The notes below the pieces were generated by a model. It saw only the letters and a program-made list of their open reading frames with translations. It was not told where the DNA came from and did not search any database. From Actinomycetes bacterium (GTDB taxonomy: Bacteria > Actinomycetota > Acidimicrobiia > Acidimicrobiales > RAAP-2): a DNA stretch of 46,001 bases. A program made the position numbers and the translations under genes. Location: assembly GCA_021791615.1 (NCBI GenBank), contig JAJYWG010000481.1:1-46001 (forward strand). The letters run 5' to 3'. The first letter of the stretch is position 1. Each line of letters begins with the position of its first letter. Of the stretch, positions 25,498-34,272 are shown one piece after another.

Positions 25498-27899
25498 CGA
25501 CCGGCGCCCGACCTCGCGAGCCGGGGCCCGGCCCTCGCAGGATCTCCCGGCGGGCGCTCCTCGCTGCCGGGGCGCTCGGGGTGGCGACCGGGGCTTCGGG
25601 GTGCGCGACGACGTCGCGCTCGGGGGCCGCCGCGCAGACGCAAGGAGGAGCCGAGGCGGCCACCATCGTCTCCTCCCTCGATACAGGGTGGCAGTTCGGA
25701 CCCGCGTCCGGGGGCTGGATGCCGGCGACACTCCCCCACTGCGTGACTGACCTGTCATGGCGCAACTGGGACGTGGCGACCTGGGAGCGCACATGGACCT
25801 ACCGCCGGACGTTCGACTTGCCGGCGTCGCCCCGCTCGTCTCGGGTCCTGCTCGACTTCGACGGCGCGCTCACCATCGCCACGCCGTCGCTCAACGGGAC
25901 CGCGCTCCCCGTCCACCAGGGCGGGTACCTGCCGTTCAGCTACGAGGTGACCGAACACGTCGCCGACGAGAAGAACGTGCTGGTCGTCCACCTCGACTCG
26001 CACTGGGTCAACGTGCCGCCCGAAGGCAGCCCGACAGGACCGGCCTCGATCGACTTCCTGGAGCCCGGCGGGCTGTCGCGCCACGCGGGGCTCCGGATCG
26101 TCCCTCCGGTGTACGTCTCCGACGTGTTCGCCGCCCCGGCCGACGTGACCAGCTCGAGCCGACGGGTGGACGTGCGGGCCACTGTCGACGCCGGCGCGGG
26201 GCGCACAGGGGCGGCACCGGCCACGGGCGCGTACCGGGTGTCGGCGAGCCTCGTGCGCGCTTCGAGCGGCGGGGGGCGGGTGCTGGCCCGGGCATCGTCT
26301 CTCGTGACCGTCGACGGCCCTGGGAGCCAGGACGTCCACTTGGTGCTGGACGGGCTGGGAGCGGTCCGCCTCTGGGATGTGGACGACCCGGTGCTCTACA
26401 CAGTCGAGGTCACCGTCGAAAAAGACGGTCGGCCGCTGCACACCGACTCGCGGCGGATCGGCTTGCGCGATGCGCGCTTCGAGCTCGACGGCTTCTACCT
26501 GAACGGCCGGCGGCTCCAGCTCTTCGGGCTGAACCGCCACCAGATCTACCCGTTCGCCGGGATGTCGATGCCGGCCCGGGTGCAACGCCGCGACGCCGAG
26601 ATCTTGAAACACGAGCTCAACTGCAACATGGTTCGCTGCTCGCACTACCCCCAATCGCCGCATTTCCTCGACGCCTGCGACGAGCTGGGCCTCTTGGTGT
26701 GGGAAGAGACGCCGGGATGGCACTACCTGGGGAACCAGACATTCGACGACCTGGTCGTCCAGAACGTCACCGACATGGTCCGGCGTGACCGGAGCCGCCC
26801 GTCGGTGGTCATCTGGGGAGTCCAAGTGAACGAGTCCACACCCGACCCGGCCCTCTACACCCAGACCAAGGCCGTCGCCGACGAGCTCGACGGCACCCGG
26901 CCCACCTCGGGGGCGATGGACATCTACTCGACCGCGACATGGGTCCAGGACGTGTTCGCGTACGACGACTACACCCACTCGTCGACGGCGGCCGGCCTCC
27001 TGCCGCCTCTCGCCGGGGTGCCTTACCTCGTGACCGAAGCCGTCGGAGCCCTCGACGGAGCCCCGTACTACCGGCGAACCGACCCCCAGGCAATCCAGCA
27101 GGAGCAGGCGCGCCTCCATGCCGAGGTGCACGACATCGCCGCCTCGACCACGCGCTACTGCGGCCTTCTCGGCTGGTGCGGGTTCGACTACGACTCCCTC
27201 AACGGCTTCATCTTCGAGAACGTGAAGTGGCCCGGGGTCTGCGACACCTTCCGGGTGCTCAAGCCCGGTGCCGCTTTCTACCAATCCCAAGTCGACCCGG
27301 CCATCCGGGCAGTGATCGCCCCGGCGTTCTATTGGGACTTTTCACCGGTCTCTTCGGTCACGTCGCTCGGGAGCACGGCGATGATCTGCTCCAACTGTGA
27401 ACGGCTCGAGGTCTACGTCGGCAACCACCACTACGCGACCCTCCACCCCGACACGGCCGCGTACCCGCACCTGCCCTACCCACCGTTCCTCCTCGACGTG
27501 TCATCGGTCGACGCGTCGTCGCTGCCCGAGCTGCGGATCGACGGCTACGTCAAAGGGCGCGTGGCGGCATCGATGCGGTACGCGGCCGACACCTCGGGCG
27601 ACCACCTTGCCGTGGCGGCCGACGACAGCGAGATCACCGCGGACGGACCGGATGCCACCAGGGTGAGCTTTCGGGCAGTGGACCGCTTCGGCGCGCCGCG
27701 CCCGTACGTGACCGGCGACGTGGACCTGGCGGTCCACGGCCCGTGCAGACTGGTGGGAGAGACGCCATTCGCCTTCGGCACAAACGGGGGCGTGGGTGCC
27801 GTCTGGGTGCGCTCGCTGCCGGGCCGGCGCGGCACGGTGACCGTCACGGCCACGCACCCGACCCTCGGGTCGGGCACGGTCAAGATCCGCGTCACCTGA
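25494..27899 (+). CDS. Tat-exported lipoprotein glycoside hydrolase family 2
   Basis: The TTG at 25494 overlaps the aconitase stop (TTGA) and gives 801 residues with a complete Tat lipoprotein signal: [16 protein letters not shown] and a lipobox ending at Cys37. No later start keeps the signal. The GH2 modules follow in order: a sugar-binding jelly roll ([32 protein letters not shown]), an immunoglobulin-like domain, and a TIM barrel beginning [17 protein letters not shown]. The barrel has [28 protein letters not shown], the acid/base in [11 protein letters not shown] (Glu447) and a nucleophile candidate in YLVTEAVG (Glu515). It would cleave beta-glycosides at the cell surface; galactosidase, glucuronidase or mannosidase activity cannot be told apart. 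Confidence 0.87.
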   Translation: MTTGARPREPGPGPRRISRRALLAAGALGVATGASGCATTSRSGAAAQTQGGAEAATIVSSLDTGWQFGPASGGWMPATLPHCVTDLSWRNWDVATWERTWTYRRTFDLPASPRSSRVLLDFDGALTIATPSLNGTALPVHQGGYLPFSYEVTEHVADEKNVLVVHLDSHWVNVPPEGSPTGPASIDFLEPGGLSRHAGLRIVPPVYVSDVFAAPADVTSSSRRVDVRATVDAGAGRTGAAPATGAYRVSASLVRASSGGGRVLARASSLVTVDGPGSQDVHLVLDGLGAVRLWDVDDPVLYTVEVTVEKDGRPLHTDSRRIGLRDARFELDGFYLNGRRLQLFGLNRHQIYPFAGMSMPARVQRRDAEILKHELNCNMVRCSHYPQSPHFLDACDELGLLVWEETPGWHYLGNQTFDDLVVQNVTDMVRRDRSRPSVVIWGVQVNESTPDPALYTQTKAVADELDGTRPTSGAMDIYSTATWVQDVFAYDDYTHSSTAAGLLPPLAGVPYLVTEAVGALDGAPYYRRTDPQAIQQEQARLHAEVHDIAASTTRYCGLLGWCGFDYDSLNGFIFENVKWPGVCDTFRVLKPGAAFYQSQVDPAIRAVIAPAFYWDFSPVSSVTSLGSTAMICSNCERLEVYVGNHHYATLHPDTAAYPHLPYPPFLLDVSSVDASSLPELRIDGYVKGRVAASMRYAADTSGDHLAVAADDSEITADGPDATRVSFRAVDRFGAPRPYVTGDVDLAVHGPCRLVGETPFAFGTNGGVGAVWVRSLPGRRGTVTVTATHPTLGSGTVKIRVT

Positions 27900-27952
27900 G
27901 AACCCCGCTCAGGTGCGCGGCTGGGCGGGGATGAATACCGTCCTTTCGACCG

Positions 27953-27968
27953 GGGACTTTCGGCCCTG
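27953..27968 (+). promoter_or_regulatory. DosR/DevR-like box upstream of a small membrane protein gene
   Basis: The sequence GGGACTTTCGGCCCTG resembles the half-palindromic DosR/DevR binding motif of actinobacteria (GGGAC..nnn..GGCCC/GTCCC). The same 15 bases recur at 34188. It lies about 80 bp before the next start codon, a usual activator position. The similarity is by eye. Confidence 0.6.
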
Positions 27969-28049
27969 CCGGGGGCGCGCTTGCACGTTCATAGTGGAAG
28001 CACGAGAGCCCGCCGGGTAGCGGCGGTCGGACCATGAAAGGAACGACTG

Positions 28050-28646
28050 ATGAAGAGAAAGACCTTCGACCTCATCCTCACCATGGGAGGTGGAATGCTG
28101 GTAGTGGTGCTGGTGGTCGCCGGTGCGCTGCTCATGTGGGGATCGAGCTTTGCAAGCTCGAACGTCCACAACCAGCTCGCGCGCCAGGAGATCTATTTCC
28201 CGTCGGCCGCGGCATTCGCTCATGCCAAGCCGGGGACCGAGATCACCCCCACAATGAAGCCCTACCTCCTCCCCTATGCCGGCGAGCAGTTGCTCACGGG
28301 AACACAGGCACAGGCATACGCGACACACTTCATCGCCATCCACTTGAGCGAGATGCCCTACGGCGGTGTCTACGCGAAGCTCAGCACGGCCTCCCGGGCG
28401 AACCCCTCCACAAAGAAGCTGGCCGGGCTCGTGACCACTTCCTTCCAGGGCACCACGCTGCGAGGGCTCCTGCTCGAGGCGTACGCGTTCAGCGTTTTCG
28501 GGACGATCGCCTTCTGGGCGGGTATCGCCGCATTCGTGCTCGCGTTCCTCATGCTGATCCTGACCGGCCTCGGGCTCTTGCACCTCAAGCGGACGCCCGA
28601 GGAGGCAGAGTTCCCGAGCCGCCACGAGCGCACGGCGGCAGCCTGA
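28050..28646 (+). CDS. Two-helix membrane protein, unknown function, probable DosR-type regulon member
   Basis: The 198-residue protein has one membrane helix near the N-terminus (MGGGMLVVVLVVAGALLMW), an external region of about 100 residues, and a second helix region (IAFWAGIAAFVLAFLMLILTG). A short charged cytoplasmic tail follows. An AAAGGA site 8 bp ahead supports this ATG. The outer domain contains FPSAAAFAHAKPGTEITPTM and AQAYATHFIAIHLSEMPYGG. I do not recognise a named family. A DosR-like box about 80 bp upstream suggests induction under low oxygen or redox stress, which is inference. Confidence 0.75.
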   Translation: MKRKTFDLILTMGGGMLVVVLVVAGALLMWGSSFASSNVHNQLARQEIYFPSAAAFAHAKPGTEITPTMKPYLLPYAGEQLLTGTQAQAYATHFIAIHLSEMPYGGVYAKLSTASRANPSTKKLAGLVTTSFQGTTLRGLLLEAYAFSVFGTIAFWAGIAAFVLAFLMLILTGLGLLHLKRTPEEAEFPSRHERTAAA

Positions 28647-28724
28647 ACCGGGCTTCGTGCGCAGCGGCGCTGCACACGAAGGACCGCGCACCCGAGGAAC
28701 CCTCGCTCCGCGGGTGCGCGAGTG

Positions 28725-28759
28725 CCGGCCCCGGCGGGAGACTTTCCCGCCGGGGCCGG
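28725..28759 (+). terminator. Perfect 15-bp GC-rich hairpin, probable terminator
   Basis: The arms CCGGCCCCGGCGGGA (28725-28739) and TCCCGCCGGGGCCGG (28745-28759) are exact inverted repeats around a 5-base loop. A weaker 9-bp inverted repeat (GCGCACCCG and CGGGTGCGC) lies just upstream at 28686-28719. There is no U-tract, as often in actinobacterial terminators. The pair probably ends transcription of the gene finishing at 28646. Confidence 0.6.
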
Positions 28760-28763
28760 TCGT

Positions 28764-28795
28764 GTCGGGGGCCGGTCACGTCGGGGGCCGGTCAC
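28764..28795. repeat. Tandem duplication of a 16-bp unit
   Basis: GTCGGGGGCCGGTCAC occurs twice in a row between the hairpin and the alcohol dehydrogenase gene. It lies about 25 bp upstream of that gene's Shine-Dalgarno sequence, so it sits in the probable promoter zone. No known binding motif is recognised. Confidence 0.8.
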
Positions 28796-28836
28796 GTCGA
28801 GCCTCCAACGAGGACGCACGAAAGGAGGGAGGAGCG

Positions 28837-29847
28837 GTGAGCACCATGCGGGTGTGGGCGGTTGACCGCCCAGGGCCGATCGCCAGCGGTCCGTTGCGCC
28901 TCATCGAGCGAGCAGTCCCCGAGCCCGGACCCGGGCAGGTCCAGGTGGCCATCCGGACCTGTGGCGTCTGCCGGACCGACTTGCACCTGGCCGAGGGCGA
29001 CCTCACCCCCCGGCGCCCGCTGGTCGTGCCGGGTCACGAGGCGGTCGGCACGGTCGAGCGGCTGGGACCGGGATGCACGAGGTTCGAGCTGGGTGAGCGT
29101 GTGGGCATCGCCTGGCTGGCCAGGACGTGCGGGAGCTGCCGCTTCTGCGTCCGGGGCCAGGAGAACCTCTGCACTGACCCCGTGTTCACCGGGTGGGACG
29201 TGGACGGCGGCTATGCCCCGTACGCCGTGGTGGACGAGCGCTACGCGTACCACCTCCCAGAGGCGTTCGGCGACGCCCAAGCCGCACCCCTGCTGTGCGC
29301 CGGGATCATCGGCTACCGGGCGCTCCGCCGCACCGGGTGCCCTCCGAAAGGACGGCTCGGGATCTACGGGTTCGGTGGCTCGGCCCACCTCGCAGCGCAG
29401 GTCGCCCTCGCCGAGGACATGCGCGTCCACGTGGTCACGAGGTCGGCCGAAGCCCGGTCGCTGGCCCTCGCCCTCGGGGCGGCGAGCGCAGTCGGAAACG
29501 GCGAAGTACCTCCCGAGCCCCTCGACGCGGCGATCTTGTTCGCCCCTGCCGGCGACCTCGTGCCCACGGCGCTGTCCGCCCTCGACCGCGGCGGCGTGCT
29601 CGCCGTTGCCGGGATCCACTTGAGCGCCGTTCCCGAGCTCGACTACGAGACCCACCTCTTCTACGAGCGCGAGCTGCGGAGCGTGACGGCCAACACCCGC
29701 CGTGACGGGGAGGAGTTCCTGGCCACCGCGGCCCGCATCGGTATCAGCGTGCACACGACGCCCTACCCGTTCGATCGAGCACCCGAAGCACTGGCCGACT
29801 TGGCGGCCGACCGCTTCAGCGGCGCGGCGGTGCTCACGATGAGCTGA
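28837..29847 (+). CDS. Zinc-dependent alcohol dehydrogenase
   Basis: A strong AAAGGAGGGA site precedes the GTG at 28837, giving 336 residues; an ATG at 28846 is the alternative. The catalytic zinc site is visible as RTCGVCRTDLHLAEGDL and VVPGHEAVG. Four structural-zinc Cys residues lie in ARTCGSCRFCVRGQENLC. The nucleotide fold has LGIYGFGGSAHLAAQVA. This matches the AdhA-type zinc alcohol dehydrogenases that oxidise or reduce aldehydes and alcohols with NAD(P). Neighbouring genes of DosR-regulon type suggest a fermentative or redox-balancing role under low oxygen, which is inference. Confidence 0.88.
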   Translation: MSTMRVWAVDRPGPIASGPLRLIERAVPEPGPGQVQVAIRTCGVCRTDLHLAEGDLTPRRPLVVPGHEAVGTVERLGPGCTRFELGERVGIAWLARTCGSCRFCVRGQENLCTDPVFTGWDVDGGYAPYAVVDERYAYHLPEAFGDAQAAPLLCAGIIGYRALRRTGCPPKGRLGIYGFGGSAHLAAQVALAEDMRVHVVTRSAEARSLALALGAASAVGNGEVPPEPLDAAILFAPAGDLVPTALSALDRGGVLAVAGIHLSAVPELDYETHLFYERELRSVTANTRRDGEEFLATAARIGISVHTTPYPFDRAPEALADLAADRFSGAAVLTMS

Positions 29848-29895
29848 CGGGCCGCTCGAACGCCCCGGAACCGCAGCCCCGGGATGTCGTGCCGG

Positions 29896-30633
29896 TCAGG
29901 CCTGAGTGACGATGGCACCGTCCCTCATGTGCACCGTCCGATCGGCCGCTTCGGCCACCATCGGGTCGTGGGTGACCAAGAGGATGGTGGTCCCGTGATC
30001 CCGTCGGATCCGGTCGAACAGCGCGAGCACGGTCTGGACGGCTGCGGAATCCAGGCTGCCGGTGGGCTCGTCGGCCAGCAGTACTTTGGGCTCGTTGGCC
30101 AGGGCGCGAGCAATCGCCACGCGCTGACGCTCTCCTCCCGAGAGCTCCGTAGGACGGCGTCCGTCTCTCCCTTGGAGGTCGACGTCGTCCAAGAGCTCCT
30201 CGGCCCGGCTCCGACGCTCGGCCGCCGATCGGTGCGTGCCCATCATGGCGATCTCCACGTTCTTGACAGCGGTGAGCCTGGGCAGGAGGTTGTGGAGCTG
30301 GAACACGAGGCCGACCTGGAAGCGGCGGTAGTGATCGAGATCACGGGATCGGAGCAGGTCGTAGTCGGCGACCCTGATGCTCCCCGATGTCGGAGTGTCC
30401 AGCGCTGCGAGGAGGTGCAAGAGGGTCGATTTGCCACAGCCCGACGGCCCGGTGATCGCGACGAACTCCCCTGGTGCCACCGAGAGGTCGAGGTGGTCGA
30501 GAGCCTTGCCGAGCGAACCTTCGTACACCTTGACCAGATCGTGCACCTCGACCAGCGGTCGCCCCGCAGACACGGCTCCTTGGCTCGGAACGGCCGCGGC
30601 GCCGCCCAGCGTGGTGTGCTCGGAGCTACTCAT
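29896..30633 (-). CDS. ABC transporter ATP-binding protein, MacB/LolD type
   Basis: The 245-residue ATPase has Walker A ITGPSGCGKSTLLHLLA, Q-loop VGLVFQLHNLLPRLTAVKNV, signature ELSGGERQRVAIARALA, Walker B VLLADEPTGSLDS and H-loop LLVTHDP. The PTGSLDS and FQLHNLLP motifs are typical of the MacB/LolD/FtsE class, which pairs with FtsX-fold permeases. The gene overlaps the upstream permease by 8 bp. No membrane-fusion protein is encoded nearby, so it likely works as an efflux, lipid-moving or mechanotransmission pump with that permease. Confidence 0.92.
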   Translation of the reverse strand: MSSSEHTTLGGAAAVPSQGAVSAGRPLVEVHDLVKVYEGSLGKALDHLDLSVAPGEFVAITGPSGCGKSTLLHLLAALDTPTSGSIRVADYDLLRSRDLDHYRRFQVGLVFQLHNLLPRLTAVKNVEIAMMGTHRSAAERRSRAEELLDDVDLQGRDGRRPTELSGGERQRVAIARALANEPKVLLADEPTGSLDSAAVQTVLALFDRIRRDHGTTILLVTHDPMVAEAADRTVHMRDGAIVTQA

Positions 30634-31798
30634 GGCTGAGCGCCTCGAGCGGCTTCAAGAACGCCGCCCGGAGTGCGGGGTACAGCGTGCCGATCACGGT
30701 CATCCCCAATCCGGTGGCCAGCCCTCGGGCCACGATGCTGGCGGTGAAATTGGTGTGCAGCACCCCTTGGAGATCCGGGAGGGTCTCGAGCACGATGACC
30801 GCCAGGTACGCCAGCAGCACGCCGGCGGCGACGCCGAGCAGCCCAACGACAACAGCTTCTCCGAGCATGAGCAACAGCACCCGCCATCGTGACCAGCCGA
30901 CCGCTCGGAGCAGACCGAACTCACGCGTCCGCTCGAAGAGGGAAAGCAGCATGGAATTGCCTACGATGACGGCACCGATCAGGATCGCGAGCACGGTGCT
31001 CCCGGCCGCTGCCGCCTGGAGGAAGACGAGGTTCCTGTCCGCCCGGCCGAACTGCGACGCGGTACGAATGGTGGTGAGCTCGGGGTTCGCCGACGTCAGC
31101 GCATGCTCGACGGCCGGAATGGAGTCCCCAGTCGTAACTTTCACGAAGGCCATCGTGATGGAACCGGGCACGCGGTTGTAGGCCTGGAGGATCGGCAGCG
31201 GGAACATCGATCCCAAGTCCCCAAAGGAGATCCCCGTCGAATAGATCCCCACCACCGTGTACCACGTCCCGTTGGTGTGGAAGATGCTCCCCACGTGGTC
31301 CCCGAAGTTCTGGGCCGCCCGCCATCCCAGCATGATCTCGTGGGGAGCATCGGCTCCGTAGGCGTGCCCGGCCACGATCCGGACACCGAAGGGCGCGAGG
31401 TCCTGGGGCTGGATACCGATCTCGAGAAAGAGCGGGTTCGCCGCGTCGAGGCGCTCGGTCTCCACCAGTACCCCGACGGCGCTGGCGACCCCCGGGGTGG
31501 CTTGCACTCGGGCGAGCTGGCTGTCGTCAAGAGAGCTCGACAGGATGTCGGACACGCCCTTCTGGGCGACGGTGAAGTCCGCCTTGCCGATCGTGAGAAT
31601 GGCCGCTGCCGATGTCTCGAGGCTGGCGCTCACTGCGGTGAGGGTCACCACGGTCATGACCGCGATGGCCACGGCGAATGCCAGACCGGCCGACCGAGCT
31701 TTCTTGGTCCACACGTTCCCGACGGCCAGACCCATCATGGACATGGCCCGGCTCCCGACGGAGCCGCCGGGGGGCGCGGTGCCGGGGGGCGCGGTCAT
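30626..31798 (-). CDS. FtsX-like ABC permease
   Basis: The ATG at 31798 gives 390 residues. The protein has the MacB-type topology: one N-terminal membrane helix (SAGLAFAVAIAVMTVVTLTA), a large external domain of about 190 residues, then three helices. These include STVLAILIGAVIVGNSMLLSLFERTREFGLLRAVGWSRW and the end PALRAAFLKPLEALSHE. The FERTREFGLLRAVG stretch is the hallmark of FtsX-fold permeases contacting the ATPase. The substrate is unknown. Confidence 0.87.
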   Translation of the reverse strand: MTAPPGTAPPGGSVGSRAMSMMGLAVGNVWTKKARSAGLAFAVAIAVMTVVTLTAVSASLETSAAAILTIGKADFTVAQKGVSDILSSSLDDSQLARVQATPGVASAVGVLVETERLDAANPLFLEIGIQPQDLAPFGVRIVAGHAYGADAPHEIMLGWRAAQNFGDHVGSIFHTNGTWYTVVGIYSTGISFGDLGSMFPLPILQAYNRVPGSITMAFVKVTTGDSIPAVEHALTSANPELTTIRTASQFGRADRNLVFLQAAAAGSTVLAILIGAVIVGNSMLLSLFERTREFGLLRAVGWSRWRVLLLMLGEAVVVGLLGVAAGVLLAYLAVIVLETLPDLQGVLHTNFTASIVARGLATGLGMTVIGTLYPALRAAFLKPLEALSHE

Positions 31799-32400
31799 CG
31801 ACCCCTCGACGGCGCCAAGCGGAGCAGAACGATCGGGTATGCCACGCCCGCAATTTGCTCCCTCCGGTGGCCACCGAACCAAGACGTGGCTCCAGCCTTC
31901 CTCGGTCGCTGTCGGGTCTCGTCGCCGAGGCTCGCCCAATGGCATCTCGATCTGTCGGCCATTTCGCTCACCATCTCATCCGTCGTCCGGAACCGGCTCC
32001 TCGAGCCCTTCGATCCCTCCGCCCACGATCATGTTGCCGCCGGCTCCACGGCACCAGGGCCAAATGGCCCAAGGTCCCCGGTCCGACCGGTTCGCCACCA
32101 CCTGGAGTCGGAGTCAAAAGCTGCCCGGACCGCTCCTGCCACCACGTCCAGGGGCGGACGTTCTGCTCACCGGCGAGGCCCCTTGCGGCAGAAGCCGCCG
32201 CGGCAATCCGGCCCCTGATCGGGCGACCGTCCTCGCCGGCGGGCCGTTCCAGCAACATCCATTCGCACGTTACCGGCATCGGCCGTAGGCCAGCGCGGAC
32301 ACGCCCATCCGGCAGGCGATGCTGCTCGAGATACCTGCGGTGGACGTGCGCCTGGCATAGCCGGCCGACCAATCGTGTTGTATCGGATTGGAGGTGCATT
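31799..32400. other. 602-bp divergent intergenic region
   Basis: This separates the ABC permease (leftward) from the M50 protease (rightward). Several frames are open but none has recognisable motifs. It contains the palindrome GGGCCAAATGGCCC at 32057. A clear GGAGG site lies just before the ATG at 32401. A decayed gene cannot be excluded. Confidence 0.5.
32057..32070. promoter_or_regulatory. GGGCC-N4-GGCCC palindrome, possible DevR-like site
   Basis: GGGCCAAATGGCCC is a symmetric site with five-base arms. On the minus strand the adjoining sequence reads GGGGACCTTGGGCC, similar to the two GGGACTTTCGGCCC boxes at 27953 and 34188. It is 330 bp from the protease start and 260 bp from the permease start, so its target is unclear. 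Confidence 0.35.
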
Positions 32401-33453
32401 ATGGGCCACTCATGGCAGATCGGCAGGATCAGGGGAATCCCTATCCGAGTGCACTGGTCGTTTGCTGCGCTCGTCGTCCTCGTCGTCGTGCTGGTCGGCG
32501 GGGCCGGCATGAGCACGGTACTGGCCGCGCTCGGATGGTTGGCCCTGCTCTTCGGTTCAGTGGTCCTCCACGAGCTGGGCCACAGCCTGGTTGCCCGGCG
32601 GCGCGGCCTGGCCGTGCATGACATCGTCCTTCTCCCGATCGGTGGCGTGTCGGAGATACCCGACCTCACGCGCTCGTCCGAAGACGAGCTCGCGATCGCC
32701 GCCGCCGGTCCTCTCACCAGCGCCGGACTGGCACTGGTTCTCGGGGTGCTCGGCGCGTTGACCGGCGCAGCCCTCTGGCCACCGTCGTTGCTCACCGGCT
32801 CAATCCTGGTGCGGGTGGCCTGGATGAACGTCGTTCTCGCCGGCTTCAACCTGCTTCCCGCCCTGCCCATGGACGGGGGACGCGTACTGAGGGCATGGCT
32901 CTCCCGACACCACGGTGACCAGTGGGCAACTGCCGTCGCAGTCCGGGTGGCCACGATGCTCAGCGCCGCCATGATCGTGCTCGGGCTCTTCGTTGACATC
33001 TGGTTGGTCCTCATTGGGATCTTCGTCCTCCTCGGGGCCCAGGGGGAGTCCCGCATGTCCAAGCTCAAAGGCGCGCTGGGCAATTGGACGGTCAGCGATC
33101 TCGCGGTTCGACCTCCCTACGCCATCCTCGACACGGTGCCGATCGGCGAGGTGTTCGTGCGCTACCCACCATTCCCAGGTCCATCGATCCCGATCGAGGG
33201 ACCCTCCGGCTACGTCGGCATGGTGTCTCACGACGCGCTCATGAGTGCTCCCCCCCACGCGCTGGCGGGCTCGGTCGCCGAGCACGTCCCCCTTCTCGAT
33301 CCCAAGGCACCGCTGTATCCCACTGCCCTGGAGGCATTCAACGCGGCCAGGCGCAACGTGCTGCCCGTAGGGAGCGCCGGCCACGTCCAAGGGCTGATCA
33401 CCGCGGCCGACGTCGAGGCGTTCCTCCAACGGGCTGCGCCGGCTCGGCGCTGA
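32401..33453 (+). CDS. M50B site-2 protease family metalloprotease with CBS domain
   Basis: GGAGG seven bases upstream fixes the ATG (350 residues). The zinc motif VVLHELGHSLVARRRG (His57, Glu58, His61) lies in the second membrane helix, and the third zinc ligand is in GFNLLPALPMDGGRVLRAWL. After the membrane core a cytoplasmic region begins with NWTVSDLAV and ends in a CBS-like unit (NVLPVGSAGHVQGLITAADVEAFL). It would cleave membrane-anchored substrates within the bilayer, probably gated by an adenosyl ligand or stress signal. As I recall, the mycobacterial counterpart Rv2625c belongs to the DosR regulon. It is followed 16 bp later by a phosphoribosyltransferase gene. Confidence 0.87.
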   Translation: MGHSWQIGRIRGIPIRVHWSFAALVVLVVVLVGGAGMSTVLAALGWLALLFGSVVLHELGHSLVARRRGLAVHDIVLLPIGGVSEIPDLTRSSEDELAIAAAGPLTSAGLALVLGVLGALTGAALWPPSLLTGSILVRVAWMNVVLAGFNLLPALPMDGGRVLRAWLSRHHGDQWATAVAVRVATMLSAAMIVLGLFVDIWLVLIGIFVLLGAQGESRMSKLKGALGNWTVSDLAVRPPYAILDTVPIGEVFVRYPPFPGPSIPIEGPSGYVGMVSHDALMSAPPHALAGSVAEHVPLLDPKAPLYPTALEAFNAARRNVLPVGSAGHVQGLITAADVEAFLQRAAPARR

Positions 33454-33469
33454 TCCGATCCCTCGGTCC

Positions 33470-34153
33470 ATGGCGCCTCCCACGTTCCAGGACCGCCGGG
33501 CCGCAGGTCGAGAGCTCGGAGAAGCGCTGGCGGAGTATCGAGGAGCTCCTTTGCTCGTCCTTGCCCTCCCCCGAGGCGGGGTGCCGGTGGCGGCCGAAGT
33601 GGCCGCGGTCCTCGACGCGCCCCTCGATGTCGCGATCGTACGCAAGGTCGGAGCTCCGGGGCAGGCCGAGCTCGCCCTTGGGGCCGTTGCGGAGAAAGGG
33701 GTAGTGGTGATCGACCGGGCGATGGCGCACGACGCCGGGGTCGACGACCACTGGGTGCACGGCGCCATCGCGCGAGCACAGGCTGAAGTCGACGCTCGAT
33801 CACTGCTCCTCCGAGGTCGCCATGGTGTGCTTCCGATCACCGGGAGGATCGCTCTTTTGATCGACGACGGCATCGCCACCGGCTCGTCGATGACCGCAGC
33901 CTGCCAGGTCGTACGAGCACGATGCCCCAGCGCGCTGCTCGTGGCCGCACCGGTCGCCGCCCGAGGTGCGATCGCAAAGCTCGGTGACCTCGCCGACCGG
34001 GTCATCGCTTTGCACGTCCCAGCACACTTCGCGTCGGTGGGCCAGTGGTACCAGGACTTCGACCAGGTCACCGAGGAAGAGGTCGAGGTCCTGCTGGACG
34101 CAGCGGAGCATGCCGCTCGCACCTTGCGCCGAGCGACACTCCGGCGACAGTGA
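33470..34153 (+). CDS. Phosphoribosyltransferase-fold protein (Rv0571c-like)
   Basis: The 227-residue protein has the type I phosphoribosyltransferase fold. It shows LLVLALPRGGVPVAAEVA near residue 30, DVAIVRKVGAPGQAELALGA, and a PRPP loop RIALLIDDGIATGSSM near residues 125-140. The end VPAHFASVGQWYQDFDQVTEEEV is conserved in a subgroup found beside stress genes. The acceptor base or ring is not known. From memory, Mycobacterium tuberculosis Rv0571c of this group is a DosR-regulon gene. It probably shares a transcript with the M50 protease. Confidence 0.85.
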   Translation: MAPPTFQDRRAAGRELGEALAEYRGAPLLVLALPRGGVPVAAEVAAVLDAPLDVAIVRKVGAPGQAELALGAVAEKGVVVIDRAMAHDAGVDDHWVHGAIARAQAEVDARSLLLRGRHGVLPITGRIALLIDDGIATGSSMTAACQVVRARCPSALLVAAPVAARGAIAKLGDLADRVIALHVPAHFASVGQWYQDFDQVTEEEVEVLLDAAEHAARTLRRATLRRQ

Positions 34154-34187
34154 GGCGCTCGACCGACCCGTCGCAGGGTCGCTCGTA

Positions 34188-34203
34188 GGGACTTTCGGCC
34201 CTT
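34188..34203 (+). promoter_or_regulatory. DosR/DevR-like box upstream of the ferritin-like gene
   Basis: GGGACTTTCGGCCCTT shares its first 15 bases with the site at 27953, and both are followed by CCGGGGGCGC (2 bp apart from the box there, 12 bp here). It is 70 bp upstream of the ATG at 34273. Two near-identical copies 6.2 kb apart in front of unrelated genes point to one regulator. Confidence 0.6.
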
Positions 34204-34272
34204 TCAGGGATGCCCGGGGGCGCTCAGGATGGGCATGAAGGAATGGGCCCGATGGTTGAGGAGGGACGAGCG

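Noticed and set aside
22606..25794. 1062-codon open frame on the minus strand
   Set aside because: It lies opposite aconitase, shows no family motif and is explained by high GC keeping the antisense frame open.
31678..32400. Upstream extension of the M50 protease frame
   Set aside because: The Shine-Dalgarno GGAGG directly before 32401 and family homology fix the start; the extension is low-complexity and overlaps the permease.
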